Assembly: GCA_964482055.1 (NCBI GenBank) | Contig: CAYZVX010000001.1 | Coordinates: 68,042 to 132,041, forward strand | Length of the DNA: 64,000 nt | Origin: G020354085 sp964482055 | GTDB lineage: Bacteria > Pseudomonadota > Gammaproteobacteria > Acidiferrobacterales > Sulfurifustaceae | Direction: 5' to 3' | Shown: positions 25,964 through 34,903 of the stretch, in pieces | Layout: each line of letters opens with the position of its first letter | How positions within the stretch are numbered: position 1 is the first letter of the stretch | Notes under the pieces: model-generated | Told to the model about the DNA's origin: nothing | Seen by the model: the letters and a program-made list of their open reading frames with translations, nothing else | Databases searched by the model: none | Translations under genes and position numbers: made by a program

Positions 25964-26162
25964 CGTGCAATGTCGTTCAGATGCCGAAGGCGCCGAAGCG
26001 AGGACGGCTTGAAGCATACCCTGAGGTCGGGTCGCAAGAGATAAGACCGAGGGGTACGCGCGAGCGGCTTGGGTTATGGGCGCGCGGGCTCGCAGAATCA
26101 GTAACACCCAGGCGGTCCGAGCGGCAGATTCGCACAACAACACGCCCGAAGAGATCAAAGCA

Positions 26163-27203
26163 GTGCCATTGACCACAGACACCGTCCAACGGGACCTCCT
26201 CGAGCTGCTTGGCGCCGCGCAGGGCGAGCTCGCGGCGGCGGCGGACGTCGCGGCGGTCGAAGCCTTGCGGGTGCGCTATCTCGGCAAGAAGGGTGTGCTG
26301 ACCGAGCAGCTCAAGGCGCTGGGCCGGCTGAACGCGGAGGAACGCCCGCGGGTCGGAAAGCTGGTCAACGAGGCCAAGGAGAAGCTCCAAGAACAGATCG
26401 AGGCACGCCGGCAGCAGCTTGAACTCGCGGCGCGTGCTCAGCGCATGGCTCAGGCTGCCGTCGACGTCACACTGCCTGGCCGCGGACTGCGCAACGGCGG
26501 GTTACACCCGGTCACGCGCACGCTGCAGCGGCTCGAGGAGTTTTTCGTGCGCATGGGATTCGATGTGGCGGATGGGCCGGAGATCGAGGACGACTATCAC
26601 AACTTCGAGGCGCTCAATATCCCGCCCAACCACCCTTCGCGCGCGATGCACGACACGTTTTACGTCGACGCCCACCGGCTGCTGCGCACCCACACCTCTC
26701 CGGTGCAAGTACGCTACATGGAGACCCACAAGCCGCCGCTGCGCGTGATCGCGCCAGGGCGCGTCTATCGATGCGATTCGGATGTGACGCATACCCCCAT
26801 GTTCCAGCAGCTCGAAGGCCTCATGGTCGATGAGCAGGTCAGCTTTGCCGACCTGAAGGGCGTGTTGACGGAATTCCTGAAACGCTTTTTCGAGAAGCCC
26901 CTGAAGGTGCGATTTCGGCCGTCGTACTTCCCGTTCACCGAACCGTCGGCAGAAGTCGATATCAGCTGTGTCATCTGCGGGGCACGGGGATGCCGGGTCT
27001 GCAAGCACACCGGATGGCTCGAGGTGCTCGGATGCGGAATGGTGCACCCGGAGGTCTTCCGCCACGTCGGCATCGACAGTGAGCGCTGGACCGGGTTCGC
27101 CTTCGGGTTGGGCGTCGAACGCCTGACCATGCTGCGCTACGGGGTCAATGACCTACGGATGTTCTACGAGAACGACCTGCGCTTCCTGCAACAGTTCCGC
27201 TGA
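26163..27203 (+). CDS. pheS: Phenylalanyl-tRNA synthetase alpha subunit
   Basis: This is the catalytic subunit of the alpha2-beta2 enzyme. Visible motifs are NGGLHPVTRTLQRLEEFF, GPEIEDDYHNFEALNIP, RPSYFPFTEPSAEVD and GFAFGLGVERLTMLRYGV. Within motif 2/3 it carries CVICGARGCRVC, two CxxC pairs that could bind zinc and that E. coli PheS lacks; similar insertions occur in other bacteria. GTG 26163 gives 346 residues and an N-terminus aligned with the coiled-coil arm. An ATG at 26076 would add 29 residues. Confidence 0.95.
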   Translation: MPLTTDTVQRDLLELLGAAQGELAAAADVAAVEALRVRYLGKKGVLTEQLKALGRLNAEERPRVGKLVNEAKEKLQEQIEARRQQLELAARAQRMAQAAVDVTLPGRGLRNGGLHPVTRTLQRLEEFFVRMGFDVADGPEIEDDYHNFEALNIPPNHPSRAMHDTFYVDAHRLLRTHTSPVQVRYMETHKPPLRVIAPGRVYRCDSDVTHTPMFQQLEGLMVDEQVSFADLKGVLTEFLKRFFEKPLKVRFRPSYFPFTEPSAEVDISCVICGARGCRVCKHTGWLEVLGCGMVHPEVFRHVGIDSERWTGFAFGLGVERLTMLRYGVNDLRMFYENDLRFLQQFR

Positions 27204-27224
27204 TGGCGGGCTGCTCGGTGACCC

Positions 27225-29597
27225 ATGAAGATCAGTGAGAAATGGCTGCGCGAGTGGGTGTCGCCCCCGCTCAGCACCCGCGCACTTGCCGAACGTCTGA
27301 CCAACGCCGGTCTGGAAGTGGCCAGCGTGACGCCGGCGGCACCGTCGCTCGAGGGCATCGTGGTCGGCGAGATCATCGACGTTAAGCCGCACCCCACCGC
27401 CGACCGGCTCAAGTGCTGCAGGGTGAGAATTGCGGGCAAGCGGGCAGTGGATATCGTGTGTGGTGCCGCCAACGCTGCCGCCGGCATGCATGTACCGGTG
27501 GCGCTGCCTGGAACCACGCTCCCCGACGGGGCCACCATTGTGGAGACCGAGATCCGCGGCGTGCGTTCGGCCGGCATGCTCTGCTCAGCGCAGGAGCTCG
27601 GACTGGAGGACGCCTCGGAAGGCCTGATGGACCTCGGCCCCGCAAGCCGGGTCGGCCAGGCCCTCGCCACGCTGCTGGCGCTTAACGACCAGATCCTGGA
27701 GCTCGAGCTCACGCCCAACCGCGGTGACTGCTTGAGCGTCCTGGGCGTCGCCCGCGAGGTCTCCGCCCTGACGGGAGCAAAGCTGCGAATGCCGCAGACC
27801 AGGCCGGTGCGCGCCACCTCCAGACGCCGCGTCGCGGTGAAGCTCGCGGCAGGTGAAGACTGTCCGCACTATGCCGGTCGCGTGATCGAAGACATCGATA
27901 CCCGGGCCTCGACACCGCTTTGGATCAAGGAGCGACTGCGCCGCAGCGGCATGCGCAGCCTGCACCCGGTGGTGGACGTTACGAACTACGTGATGTTGGA
28001 AATGGGACAACCCATGCACGCGTTCGACCTGGAGCGCCTCAACGGCACCGTCCAGGTGCGACACGCACGCCAGGGCGAGGCCCTGACGTTACTTGACGGC
28101 CGCCGGGTTGAATTATCGGTCGGGAGCTTGCTGATCGCCGATCAGGCGAGGCCGCTCGCGCTTGCCGGTGTCATGGGAGGGCAGGAGTCGTCGGTGAGCA
28201 CGGATACGCGGCACATCTTCCTCGAGAGTGCATACTTTCGCCCGCAGACAATCGCCAGCCGTGCCCGCGCGCTCGGGTTGCAGACTGAATCGTCGCAGCG
28301 GTTCGAACGCGGCGTGGATTTTACGCTGCAACGCGCCGCACTGGATCGCGCCGCACAGCTGTTGCTCGAGATCGTCGGCGGCAAGGCTGGCCCGGTAACG
28401 GAGGCAGTTGCTGCGCGCTACTTGCCCCGAGTCAAACCCGTGACCCTGCGCATGGATCGCGTGATTCGGCTGTTGGGCGCATCGCTCGAACGGCGCTGGT
28501 GCGAGACAATGCTGCGGCGTTTGGGCATGGGCGTCAGGCGGAGCCAGGGCGGCTGGCGCGTCGTTCCGCCGGCCTATCGGTTCGATATCGCGCGCGAGGA
28601 AGACCTGATCGAGGAGCTTGCCCGCCTGCACGGTTACGAGCGGTTGCCAGCCCGTCTGCCCGTAGTCGCGATGAGCGCTCACGAGGTGCCGGAAGTGCGG
28701 GTGCCCCAGTCGCGGTTGCGGGCGCTGCTCGTTGATCGCGATTACCAGGAAGTCATCACTTACAGCTTCGTCGATCCGAAGACGCAATCGATGGTCGATC
28801 CGGGTCAGACCGCTGTTCGCTTGGCGAACCCGATCGCCACGGACATGGCAGTCATGCGCACAACGCTGTGGCCTGGCTTGCTTCAGACGCTGGCCTACAA
28901 TCAGAAACGGCAACAAACGCGCGTGCGGGTGTTTGAGCTTGGGAGGCGTTTTCGCAGCGACGACAGCGGTGTGCGGCAAGAGATGGTTCTGGCAGGGGCG
29001 GTCACGGGTCCCGCCGCCGCCCCGCAGTGGGGCATCTCGGCACGCGAGGTCGATTTTTTCGATCTCAAGGCCGACGTCGAGGCCCTGGCGGGGCTAGGTG
29101 GTCGCGCCTGCCGATTTCGTCCGGCCTCGCATCCTGCGCTTCACCCGGCACAGGCGGCAATGGTCGAAATCGGTGGGCAGCTGGCCGGATTGATCGGGAT
29201 GCTGCACCCCGACATACAGGCCCGGCTCGAGCTCGACCGGTCGGTTTTCCTTTTTGAACTGGACGCAGACGCTTGCCAGATTGCGCGCGTGCCGATTTTC
29301 ACGGAAATATCGAAGTTCCCGGCCGTTCGGCGCGATCTGTCCTTGATCTTGCCGGAATCCACTCCGGCGCAGGCTGTCATGGATCTGACGTCAGCTGTGG
29401 CCGGGAATTTGCTTGTTCATTTAGAGCTGTTTGACCAATACCGCGGCAAAGGCATTGATTCCGGAAGAAAAAGTTTGAGCCTGGGCTTGACCTTCCAGGA
29501 CTCTTCGCGCACTCTTAAAGATGATGAGGTAGAAACGCTCGTCGCCAAAATAATATCTACCCTCGAGTCCGAGCTGGGGGCACGGTTGCGACAGTAG
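27225..29597 (+). CDS. pheT: Phenylalanyl-tRNA synthetase beta subunit
   Basis: This 790-residue subunit carries tRNA binding and editing. The N-terminal tRNA-binding EMAP-like domain (GEIIDVKPHPTADRLKCCRVRI), the B3/B4 editing part (HPVVDVTNYVMLEMGQPMHAFD), B5 (RLLGASLERRWCETMLRRLGM) and the C-terminal FDX-ACB domain (FPAVRRDLSLILPESTPAQAV) are in the usual order. It starts 21 bases after pheS. Confidence 0.97.
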   Translation: MKISEKWLREWVSPPLSTRALAERLTNAGLEVASVTPAAPSLEGIVVGEIIDVKPHPTADRLKCCRVRIAGKRAVDIVCGAANAAAGMHVPVALPGTTLPDGATIVETEIRGVRSAGMLCSAQELGLEDASEGLMDLGPASRVGQALATLLALNDQILELELTPNRGDCLSVLGVAREVSALTGAKLRMPQTRPVRATSRRRVAVKLAAGEDCPHYAGRVIEDIDTRASTPLWIKERLRRSGMRSLHPVVDVTNYVMLEMGQPMHAFDLERLNGTVQVRHARQGEALTLLDGRRVELSVGSLLIADQARPLALAGVMGGQESSVSTDTRHIFLESAYFRPQTIASRARALGLQTESSQRFERGVDFTLQRAALDRAAQLLLEIVGGKAGPVTEAVAARYLPRVKPVTLRMDRVIRLLGASLERRWCETMLRRLGMGVRRSQGGWRVVPPAYRFDIAREEDLIEELARLHGYERLPARLPVVAMSAHEVPEVRVPQSRLRALLVDRDYQEVITYSFVDPKTQSMVDPGQTAVRLANPIATDMAVMRTTLWPGLLQTLAYNQKRQQTRVRVFELGRRFRSDDSGVRQEMVLAGAVTGPAAAPQWGISAREVDFFDLKADVEALAGLGGRACRFRPASHPALHPAQAAMVEIGGQLAGLIGMLHPDIQARLELDRSVFLFELDADACQIARVPIFTEISKFPAVRRDLSLILPESTPAQAVMDLTSAVAGNLLVHLELFDQYRGKGIDSGRKSLSLGLTFQDSSRTLKDDEVETLVAKIISTLESELGARLRQ

Positions 29598-29625
29598 CCC
29601 TCAGAAAAAGCAAAAGGAAGGACGT

Positions 29626-29958
29626 ATGGCGCTCACCAAAGCAGACATGGCGGAAGGCTTGTTTAACGAGCTGGGGCTCAACAAGCGGGAGGCAAAGGAG
29701 TTCGTCGAGCTGTTCTTCGAGCACATCCGCGCGGCCTTATCCGAAGGCCAGCAGGTGAAGCTATCGGGCTTTGGAAACTTTGGTCTGCGTCAGAAGAATT
29801 CGCGCCCTGGTCGAAACCCCAAAACCGGCCAGGAAATCCCCATTACCGCCCGGCGCGTGGTGACGTTTCGCGCCAGCCACAAGCTCAAGGAACGGGTCGA
29901 GCAGAATGCCCGTTTGCACGGAGACCGGCTGAAGGAACGGGCGGAAGCGAATGCTTGA
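29626..29958 (+). CDS. ihfA: Integration host factor subunit alpha
   Basis: This DNA-bending histone-like subunit has 110 residues. The IHF signature is visible (GFGNFGLRQKNSRPGRNPKTGQEIPITARRVVTFRAS). RBS AAGGAAGG precedes ATG 29626. It follows pheT, as in E. coli, and overlaps the MerR gene by 8 bases. Confidence 0.96.
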   Translation: MALTKADMAEGLFNELGLNKREAKEFVELFFEHIRAALSEGQQVKLSGFGNFGLRQKNSRPGRNPKTGQEIPITARRVVTFRASHKLKERVEQNARLHGDRLKERAEANA

Positions 29959-30310
29959 TACGTCGGAAAATCTCGAGCTCCCGCCGATCCCCAGCAAGCG
30001 CTACTTCACCATCGGTGAAGTCAGCGAGCTTTGCGCGGTCAAACCCCACGTCCTGCGTTACTGGGAGCAGGAGTTTCCGCAACTCAAACCGGTCAAGCGC
30101 CGCGGCAATCGTCGCTATTACCAGCGACACGACGTGGTGCTGATCCGCCAGATCCGAAGCCTGCTGTACGTTGAAGGCTTCACCATCAGCGGTGCACGCA
30201 ACAAGCTCGCGCTGGAGAACCCCGGGTTGCTCGATGGCGACCGCCTACAGGCAATCAACGTTTTGATTCAAGAGCTCGAGAACGTCATTGCACTGCTCAA
30301 AAGGGACTAA
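29951..30310 (+). CDS. MerR-family transcriptional regulator
   Basis: This 119-residue regulator has the MerR winged helix at its N-terminus (KRYFTIGEVSELCAVKPHVLRYWEQEFPQLKPVKRRGNRRYYQRHDV) and a short dimerisation helix. No effector-binding domain or Cys cluster follows, so a metal sensor is unlikely. This gene follows ihfA in many Beta- and Gammaproteobacteria; its target is not known to me. Confidence 0.88.
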   Translation: MLDTSENLELPPIPSKRYFTIGEVSELCAVKPHVLRYWEQEFPQLKPVKRRGNRRYYQRHDVVLIRQIRSLLYVEGFTISGARNKLALENPGLLDGDRLQAINVLIQELENVIALLKRD

Positions 30311-30417
30311 GCGCGGTCGCTTCTGTTATCATTGTCGCGCCTCGGCGGCGTGTCGGTCCCGGGGAACGGGTGGCGTGAGGTGCGGCGGATGGACCGTCGC
30401 GACTGAACAACATCTTT

Positions 30418-30495
<78 letters not shown>

Positions 30496-30614
30496 CAATT
30501 CATGTCAGGGCGATCAGATTCCCAGCCCGGTATCATCCATGACGACGGGCGCTCGGCCGGCAAGATGTCCGCGGGACATCTTGCTTTTCTGCCTCACCCT
30601 CTCCCCGAGCTGAT

Positions 30615-30768
30615 GAGGCGAGGACCGCGCGACAAGGATGTCGCGGCTGCGGTTTCGCCGACGGGATGGAGGCGAGGACCGCGCGACAAGGATGTCGCGG
30701 CTGCGGTTTCGCCGACGGGATGGAGGCGAGGACCGCGCGACAAGGATGTCGCGGCTGCGGTTTCGCCC
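30615..30768 (-). repeat. Three tandem 54-bp palindromic units (locus A)
   Basis: Units begin at 30615, 30669 and 30723 with almost no differences; the last is cut short. Written on the minus strand, each contains GGCGA...TCGCC outer arms, CCGC...GCGG, and a central hairpin GCGACA-TCCT-TGTCGC. The same design is found at 34344-34416 and in nagZ at 51690-51958. No coding function is credible here; the units occupy most of the 302-base gap before surE. Confidence 0.9.
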
Positions 30769-30796
30769 CCACCAACTCTGACGCCCCCGCGTGGTC

Positions 30797-31558
30797 ATGC
30801 GCATTCTGCTCAGCAACGATGACGGCTACCTGGCTCCCGGGCTGACCGCCTTGGCCAGGGCTGTGAGCTCAGTCGCGCACGTGGACGTTGTCGCGCCCGA
30901 GCGCGATCGTAGCGGCGCCAGTAACTCGCTTACCCTTGACCGCCCCCTGCGCGTGAAAGTCGGCGAGAACGGTTTTCGCTTTGTTGATGGCACGCCAACC
31001 GACTGCGTGCACCTTGCCATCACGGGCCTGATGGACACGGAGCCCGATATGGTGATCGCCGGCATCAATCGCGGAGCGAATCTTGGCGATGACGTTATCT
31101 ACTCCGGAACCGTGGCCGCCGCTATGGAAGGCCGCTTTCTTGGTTTTCCCGCGATTGCGGTGTCGCTGGTTGGCAAGACCAGCACGCACTTTGAAACTGC
31201 CGCAACCGTCGTCGTGCAACTCGTAAAGCACCTGCACGCGCATTCCCTGCCCGCCGATACCATCCTGAACGTCAACGTCCCGGACGTTCCGCTTATGCAG
31301 CTCACCGGCATTGAGGTGACGCGTCTCGGTCACCGTCACAAGGCCGAACCGGTCGTCAAGTCGACGGACCCGCACGGAAATCCAGTCTACTGGGTAGGCG
31401 CGGCAGGACCCGAAGCGGATGCCGGCCCCGGTACCGATTTTCATGCAATCAAACGCAACGCTGTGTCAATCACCCCTTTGCATGTCGACCTGACCCGGTA
31501 TACTGCGATGGAGCAAGCCGCCGCCTGGATCAAGGACCTCAAGTTACCCGCGCAATGA
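30797..31558 (+). CDS. surE: 5'/3'-nucleotidase SurE
   Basis: This survival protein dephosphorylates nucleoside monophosphates. The 253-residue product opens with MRILLSNDDGYLAPGL (metal-binding DD), followed by APERDRSGASNSLT and GINRGANLGDDVIYSGTV. ATG 30797 is preferred to GTG 30791. It overlaps pcm by 4 bases and heads the surE-pcm-nlpD-rpoS operon. Confidence 0.96.
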   Translation: MRILLSNDDGYLAPGLTALARAVSSVAHVDVVAPERDRSGASNSLTLDRPLRVKVGENGFRFVDGTPTDCVHLAITGLMDTEPDMVIAGINRGANLGDDVIYSGTVAAAMEGRFLGFPAIAVSLVGKTSTHFETAATVVVQLVKHLHAHSLPADTILNVNVPDVPLMQLTGIEVTRLGHRHKAEPVVKSTDPHGNPVYWVGAAGPEADAGPGTDFHAIKRNAVSITPLHVDLTRYTAMEQAAAWIKDLKLPAQ

Positions 31559-32211
31559 AACACGGCACTCAGGGGATCGGCATGACATCCCTGCGGACCC
31601 GTACACGCCTGGTCGAGAGATTGCGCGAAGAGGGGATACGCGACGCCCGCGTCCTCGACGCCATTGGACGCATCCCGCGTCACCTGTTCGTGGATGAAGC
31701 ACTTTCCCATCGCGCCTACGAGGACACGGCGCTTCCTATCGGTCTGGGCCAGACGATCTCGCAGCCGTATATCGTGGCCCGCATGACCGAGGTCGCCGTT
31801 GAGCGTCGACCCAAGCGAGTGCTCGAGGTCGGCACCGGCTCCGGTTACCAGACGGCCGTGTTGGCAAGTCTCGTAGCGGAGGTCTATACCATCGAAAGAC
31901 TTGAGCCACTGATGCGGCAGGCGCGACGGCGCCTGCGCGAGCTGGGCTACCAAAACGTGCACTTTCGCAGCGCTGATGGCAGCAGCGGTTGGCTGGAACA
32001 TGCGCCCTACGATGCCATCGTTGTGACCGCCGCGGCACCAGAGTTGCCACCGGCGCTCGTGGATCAGCTGGTAATGGGCGGGCGCCTGATTGTTCCGGTC
32101 GGCGGCGCGACTCACCAGCAGTTACTGCGCGTTGACCGCACCGAACAGGACTTAGCGACCACACGTCTCGAGCAGGTCGTGTTCGTACCGCTGGTAGCCG
32201 GGCGCACGTGA
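31555..32211 (+). CDS. pcm: Protein-L-isoaspartate O-methyltransferase
   Basis: This enzyme methylates L-isoaspartyl residues to start repair of aged proteins. The 218-residue protein has the SAM-binding motif VLEVGTGSGYQTAVLA, and IGLGQTISQPYIVARMTE just before it. It starts within ATGA at the end of surE. A second ATG at 31582 would remove nine residues. Confidence 0.96.
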   Translation: MKHGTQGIGMTSLRTRTRLVERLREEGIRDARVLDAIGRIPRHLFVDEALSHRAYEDTALPIGLGQTISQPYIVARMTEVAVERRPKRVLEVGTGSGYQTAVLASLVAEVYTIERLEPLMRQARRRLRELGYQNVHFRSADGSSGWLEHAPYDAIVVTAAAPELPPALVDQLVMGGRLIVPVGGATHQQLLRVDRTEQDLATTRLEQVVFVPLVAGRT

Positions 32212-32232
32212 GGCTGGCAGCGTCCGATCGGG

Positions 32233-33195
32233 ATGGATGATTGCGCAAGGCAATGGCTGGTCATCGGCTTATGCACCGTGTCACTGGCGGGCTGCGAATC
32301 GTTCCTGCCGGTCGGCGTAGAGGAGCGCGGCCAAGCGGTGCGCGAACCCGAATCGGAGTATCGCGAGGTCGTGGCGGGTGACACGCTGTACAGCATCGCC
32401 TGGGAGTCGGGGCGCGACTACCGCACACTGGCGGCCTGGAACGGCATTCCTCATCCTTACATCATCAAACCCGGGCAGAGAATTCGGCTTCGTCCGCCGG
32501 AAGGTGCCTCGGTCAACCGGGCGACACACGATGTGAGGGTCGTGAAATCCGGCGACACGCTCTACCGCATCGCAACCGAGGCCGGCGTAAGCACCGCCGA
32601 GCTCGCTGCCTGGAACAACATTTCGCCTCCCTACCGGCTTAGCCCCGGGCAGAAACTGCGCCTGACACCGCCCGCGGCGTCCGCGCCGCCGACGGTAGTG
32701 GAGGAGCTACCGCCCAAGAATGCCGTCACCAAGTCGGACAGCGGCAGGGCGCAAGCTGCGCCATCGGCGTCACCCTCACACACACCAGCGCCGACGAAGC
32801 CCGTCGCGGCGGGCCGTGCGAGTCCCAAGAGCCCTCCCGGTCGGTGGAGCTGGCCGGCAGATGGCGTGCTCTTGGAGCGTTTCGGATCGAGCAAGGGGAT
32901 CGACATCGGCGGCAAGAAGGGTCAGCCGATCCGCGCGGCTGCCGACGGGCGAGTCGTGTACCAAGGCAGTGGACTTCGCGGTTACGGAGAGCTTATCATC
33001 ATCAAGCATAGCGCCGAGTTCCTCAGCGCCTATGCGCATGCCAGCAAGACCTATGTGAAGGAAGGTGACGTGGTTAAGCGCGAGCAGCGAATAGCCGACA
33101 TGGGCAGCACCGGTACCGACCGGGTCAAGCTGCATTTCGAGATCCGATTTCGCGGCAACCCCGTCGATCCACTTGAGCATCTTCCCAAACAGTAA
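32233..33195 (+). CDS. nlpD: Lipoprotein NlpD, amidase activator
   Basis: This outer-membrane lipoprotein activates the septal amidase AmiC in E. coli. A lipobox (VSLAGC) ends the signal peptide. Two LysM domains follow (VVAGDTLYSIAWESGRDYRTLAAWN and VVKSGDTLYRIATEAGVSTAELAAWN), then a Pro/Ala linker and a LytM domain. The LytM domain lacks the first zinc His (KGIDIGGKKGQPI), so it should be catalytically dead, as in E. coli NlpD. It precedes rpoS by two bases, and rpoS promoters commonly lie within this gene. Confidence 0.94.
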   Translation: MDDCARQWLVIGLCTVSLAGCESFLPVGVEERGQAVREPESEYREVVAGDTLYSIAWESGRDYRTLAAWNGIPHPYIIKPGQRIRLRPPEGASVNRATHDVRVVKSGDTLYRIATEAGVSTAELAAWNNISPPYRLSPGQKLRLTPPAASAPPTVVEELPPKNAVTKSDSGRAQAAPSASPSHTPAPTKPVAAGRASPKSPPGRWSWPADGVLLERFGSSKGIDIGGKKGQPIRAAADGRVVYQGSGLRGYGELIIIKHSAEFLSAYAHASKTYVKEGDVVKREQRIADMGSTGTDRVKLHFEIRFRGNPVDPLEHLPKQ

Positions 33196-33197
33196 CC

Positions 33198-34319
33198 ATG
33201 CTGCCGCGTAAATCTTCCGGTCCAAAGAAATCCTCCAAGAAAGCGGCGCCCGGTAAGTTTGAAGTCAAGAAGAAGGCCGTTGCCTCGAGCAAGGCCGAAC
33301 CGCCGCTGCGCAAGCGCGCGGCCGCGGCGGCCCGCCTCGACGAAGCGGAGATCCCGGAGCTCACCGAAGAGGAAAGCCCCGCCGCCGGCGAAGAGGCCGA
33401 GGAGGAAACCGGCGTCAGCGTAAGCGCTGGCGAGGATGCCGCAAGTGAAACCGAAAAGGAAAGCGAGAGCGCGAGCTCTGATGACTATTACTCGCACGCG
33501 GACGCGACCCGCCTGTACCTGCGCGAGATCGGCTTCTCGCCGCTGTTGACGGCGCAGGAGGAGGTTTACTACGCGCGGCGCGCGCAGAAGGGCGAGGAGG
33601 CGGCACGCCGGCGCATGATCGAAAGCAACCTGCGCCTGGTCGTGAAGATTGCGCGCCGCTACATGAACCGAGGTCTGTCGCTGCTGGACCTGATCGAGGA
33701 AGGTAACCTCGGCCTGATTCGCGCCGTCGAGAAGTTCGATCCGGAGCGCGGCTTCCGGTTCTCGACCTACGCGACGTGGTGGATCCGGCAGACCATTGAG
33801 CGCGGCATCATGAACCAGACGCGCACGATCCGGCTCCCGGTTCACGTGCTGAAAGAGATCAACATCTACCAGCGCGCGGCGCGCTACCTGGCGCAGAAAC
33901 TGGACCACGAACCGACACCGGAGGAGGTCGCCAACCTTCTCGACAAGCCGGTCGATGACGTCAAACAGATGCTGGGGCTGACCGAGCGCGTCACGTCCGT
34001 CGATGCGCCGCTCGACGATGATCCCGATCGCTCGTTGCTCGACGCCATCGCCGATGATCGCACCCCCGATCCCGAGCACCTCATGCAGCGCGAGGACCTG
34101 CAAGTGGTCATTCGCGAATGGCTCAATGAGCTCAACGACAAGCAGCGCGAGGTGGTGGAGCGGCGGTTCGGGTTGAACAACCGTGAAATCGCAACGCTGG
34201 AGGAGGTCGGCGCCGACATCGGGGTGACCCGCGAGCGGGTTCGCCAGATTCAGGTCGACGCCTTGAAACGACTGCGCGTGCTCCTCGAGAAGGCCGGCTA
34301 CTCGGTCGGATCAGTGTAG
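33198..34319 (+). CDS. rpoS: Stationary-phase sigma factor RpoS
   Basis: This sigma-70-family factor has region 1.2 (DATRLYLREIGFSPLLTAQEEV), region 2 (ESNLRLVVKIARRYMNRGLSLLDLIEEGNLGLIRAVEKFDPERGFRFSTYATWWIRQ) and region 4 (NREIATLEEVGADIGVTRERVRQIQVDALKRLR). At 373 residues it is longer than E. coli RpoS (330) because of an acidic, Lys-rich N-terminal extension of about 100 residues. Position after nlpD identifies it as RpoS rather than RpoD. Confidence 0.94.
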   Translation: MLPRKSSGPKKSSKKAAPGKFEVKKKAVASSKAEPPLRKRAAAAARLDEAEIPELTEEESPAAGEEAEEETGVSVSAGEDAASETEKESESASSDDYYSHADATRLYLREIGFSPLLTAQEEVYYARRAQKGEEAARRRMIESNLRLVVKIARRYMNRGLSLLDLIEEGNLGLIRAVEKFDPERGFRFSTYATWWIRQTIERGIMNQTRTIRLPVHVLKEINIYQRAARYLAQKLDHEPTPEEVANLLDKPVDDVKQMLGLTERVTSVDAPLDDDPDRSLLDAIADDRTPDPEHLMQREDLQVVIREWLNELNDKQREVVERRFGLNNREIATLEEVGADIGVTRERVRQIQVDALKRLRVLLEKAGYSVGSV

Positions 34320-34343
34320 TCCGAGCCGGGGCGGGGCGGCCGC

Positions 34344-34416
34344 TATCCGGTCGGCGAATCCGCAGCCGCGACGTCCCTGTCGCTGCGGCCCTCGCCTCTA
34401 TCCGATCGGCGAATCC
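34344..34416 (+). repeat. 54/55-bp palindromic unit plus partial second copy (locus B)
   Basis: One full unit (TATCCG at 34344, again at 34399, 55 bp apart) and the first 18 bases of a second. The central hairpin is GCGACG-TCCC-TGTCGC, with outer arms GGCGAATCCGCA/TGCGGCCCTCGCC. It fills the gap after rpoS and runs into the 3' end of the Mth938-like gene. Confidence 0.85.
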
Positions 34417-34790
34417 TGGCTTTCGATCATCAACAGTGCCGCCACTACCCGACGCCCCTCACTCATGAGGATGTTGTAGGTCCGGCAGGCGGCGCCGGTA
34501 TCCATGGATTCGAGCCCGATGCGCGCTGCAATGAGGCCCCGCAGGTGCTCGGGCGCCGGCCAGCGCAGGCGCGCACCGGTGCCGAGCACCACCACCTCCG
34601 GCTGCAACTCGAGGATGGCGTCGAAGTGCTCGGCGGTCAGGTCCTCAAAGCGCCCCGGCATCCACTCGACTATCCGGTCCGGGGCTACGAGCAGGCTGCG
34701 GGTGAACACGCGCTGATTGATCGTCACCTGACCCGCGCGGTAGGCGTTGATGAGGTTGTGGCCGGAACCGGTCTCCAGTGTGAATTTCAT
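34398..34790 (-). CDS. Mth938-like domain protein (DUF498)
   Basis: This 130-residue protein belongs to the Mth938/DUF498 family (INQRVFTRSLLVAPDRIVEWMP, PEVVVLGTGARLRWP, GAACRTYNILMSEGRRVVAALLM). Relatives are annotated as assembly factors or as unknown. Its last codons (SPIG and stop) lie inside the palindromic repeat of locus B, so the repeat has probably replaced the native 3' end. It converges on rpoS and is divergent from alaC. Confidence 0.85.
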   Translation of the reverse strand: MKFTLETGSGHNLINAYRAGQVTINQRVFTRSLLVAPDRIVEWMPGRFEDLTAEHFDAILELQPEVVVLGTGARLRWPAPEHLRGLIAARIGLESMDTGAACRTYNILMSEGRRVVAALLMIESQDSPIG

Positions 34791-34903
34791 GTCGTGAGCG
34801 CCGAGGCTGCGCCGCGGGAAAGTTGGCGTGTCCGCGTGAAAGCCCTATAATGCACGCGCATTCAATACCTTGGGTGCGGTAACTATACCGCCCGACAATA
34901 TTC

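Noticed and set aside
30615..30768. Possible CRISPR array, because of evenly spaced repeats
   Set aside because: The whole 54-bp unit repeats with no variable spacers, and no cas genes are present; the same unit occurs within a coding gene.
30502..30822. Open reading frame of 106 codons across the tandem repeats upstream of surE
   Set aside because: It is open only because the 54-bp unit lacks stops; it has no RBS and no homology, and the opposite strand is open too.
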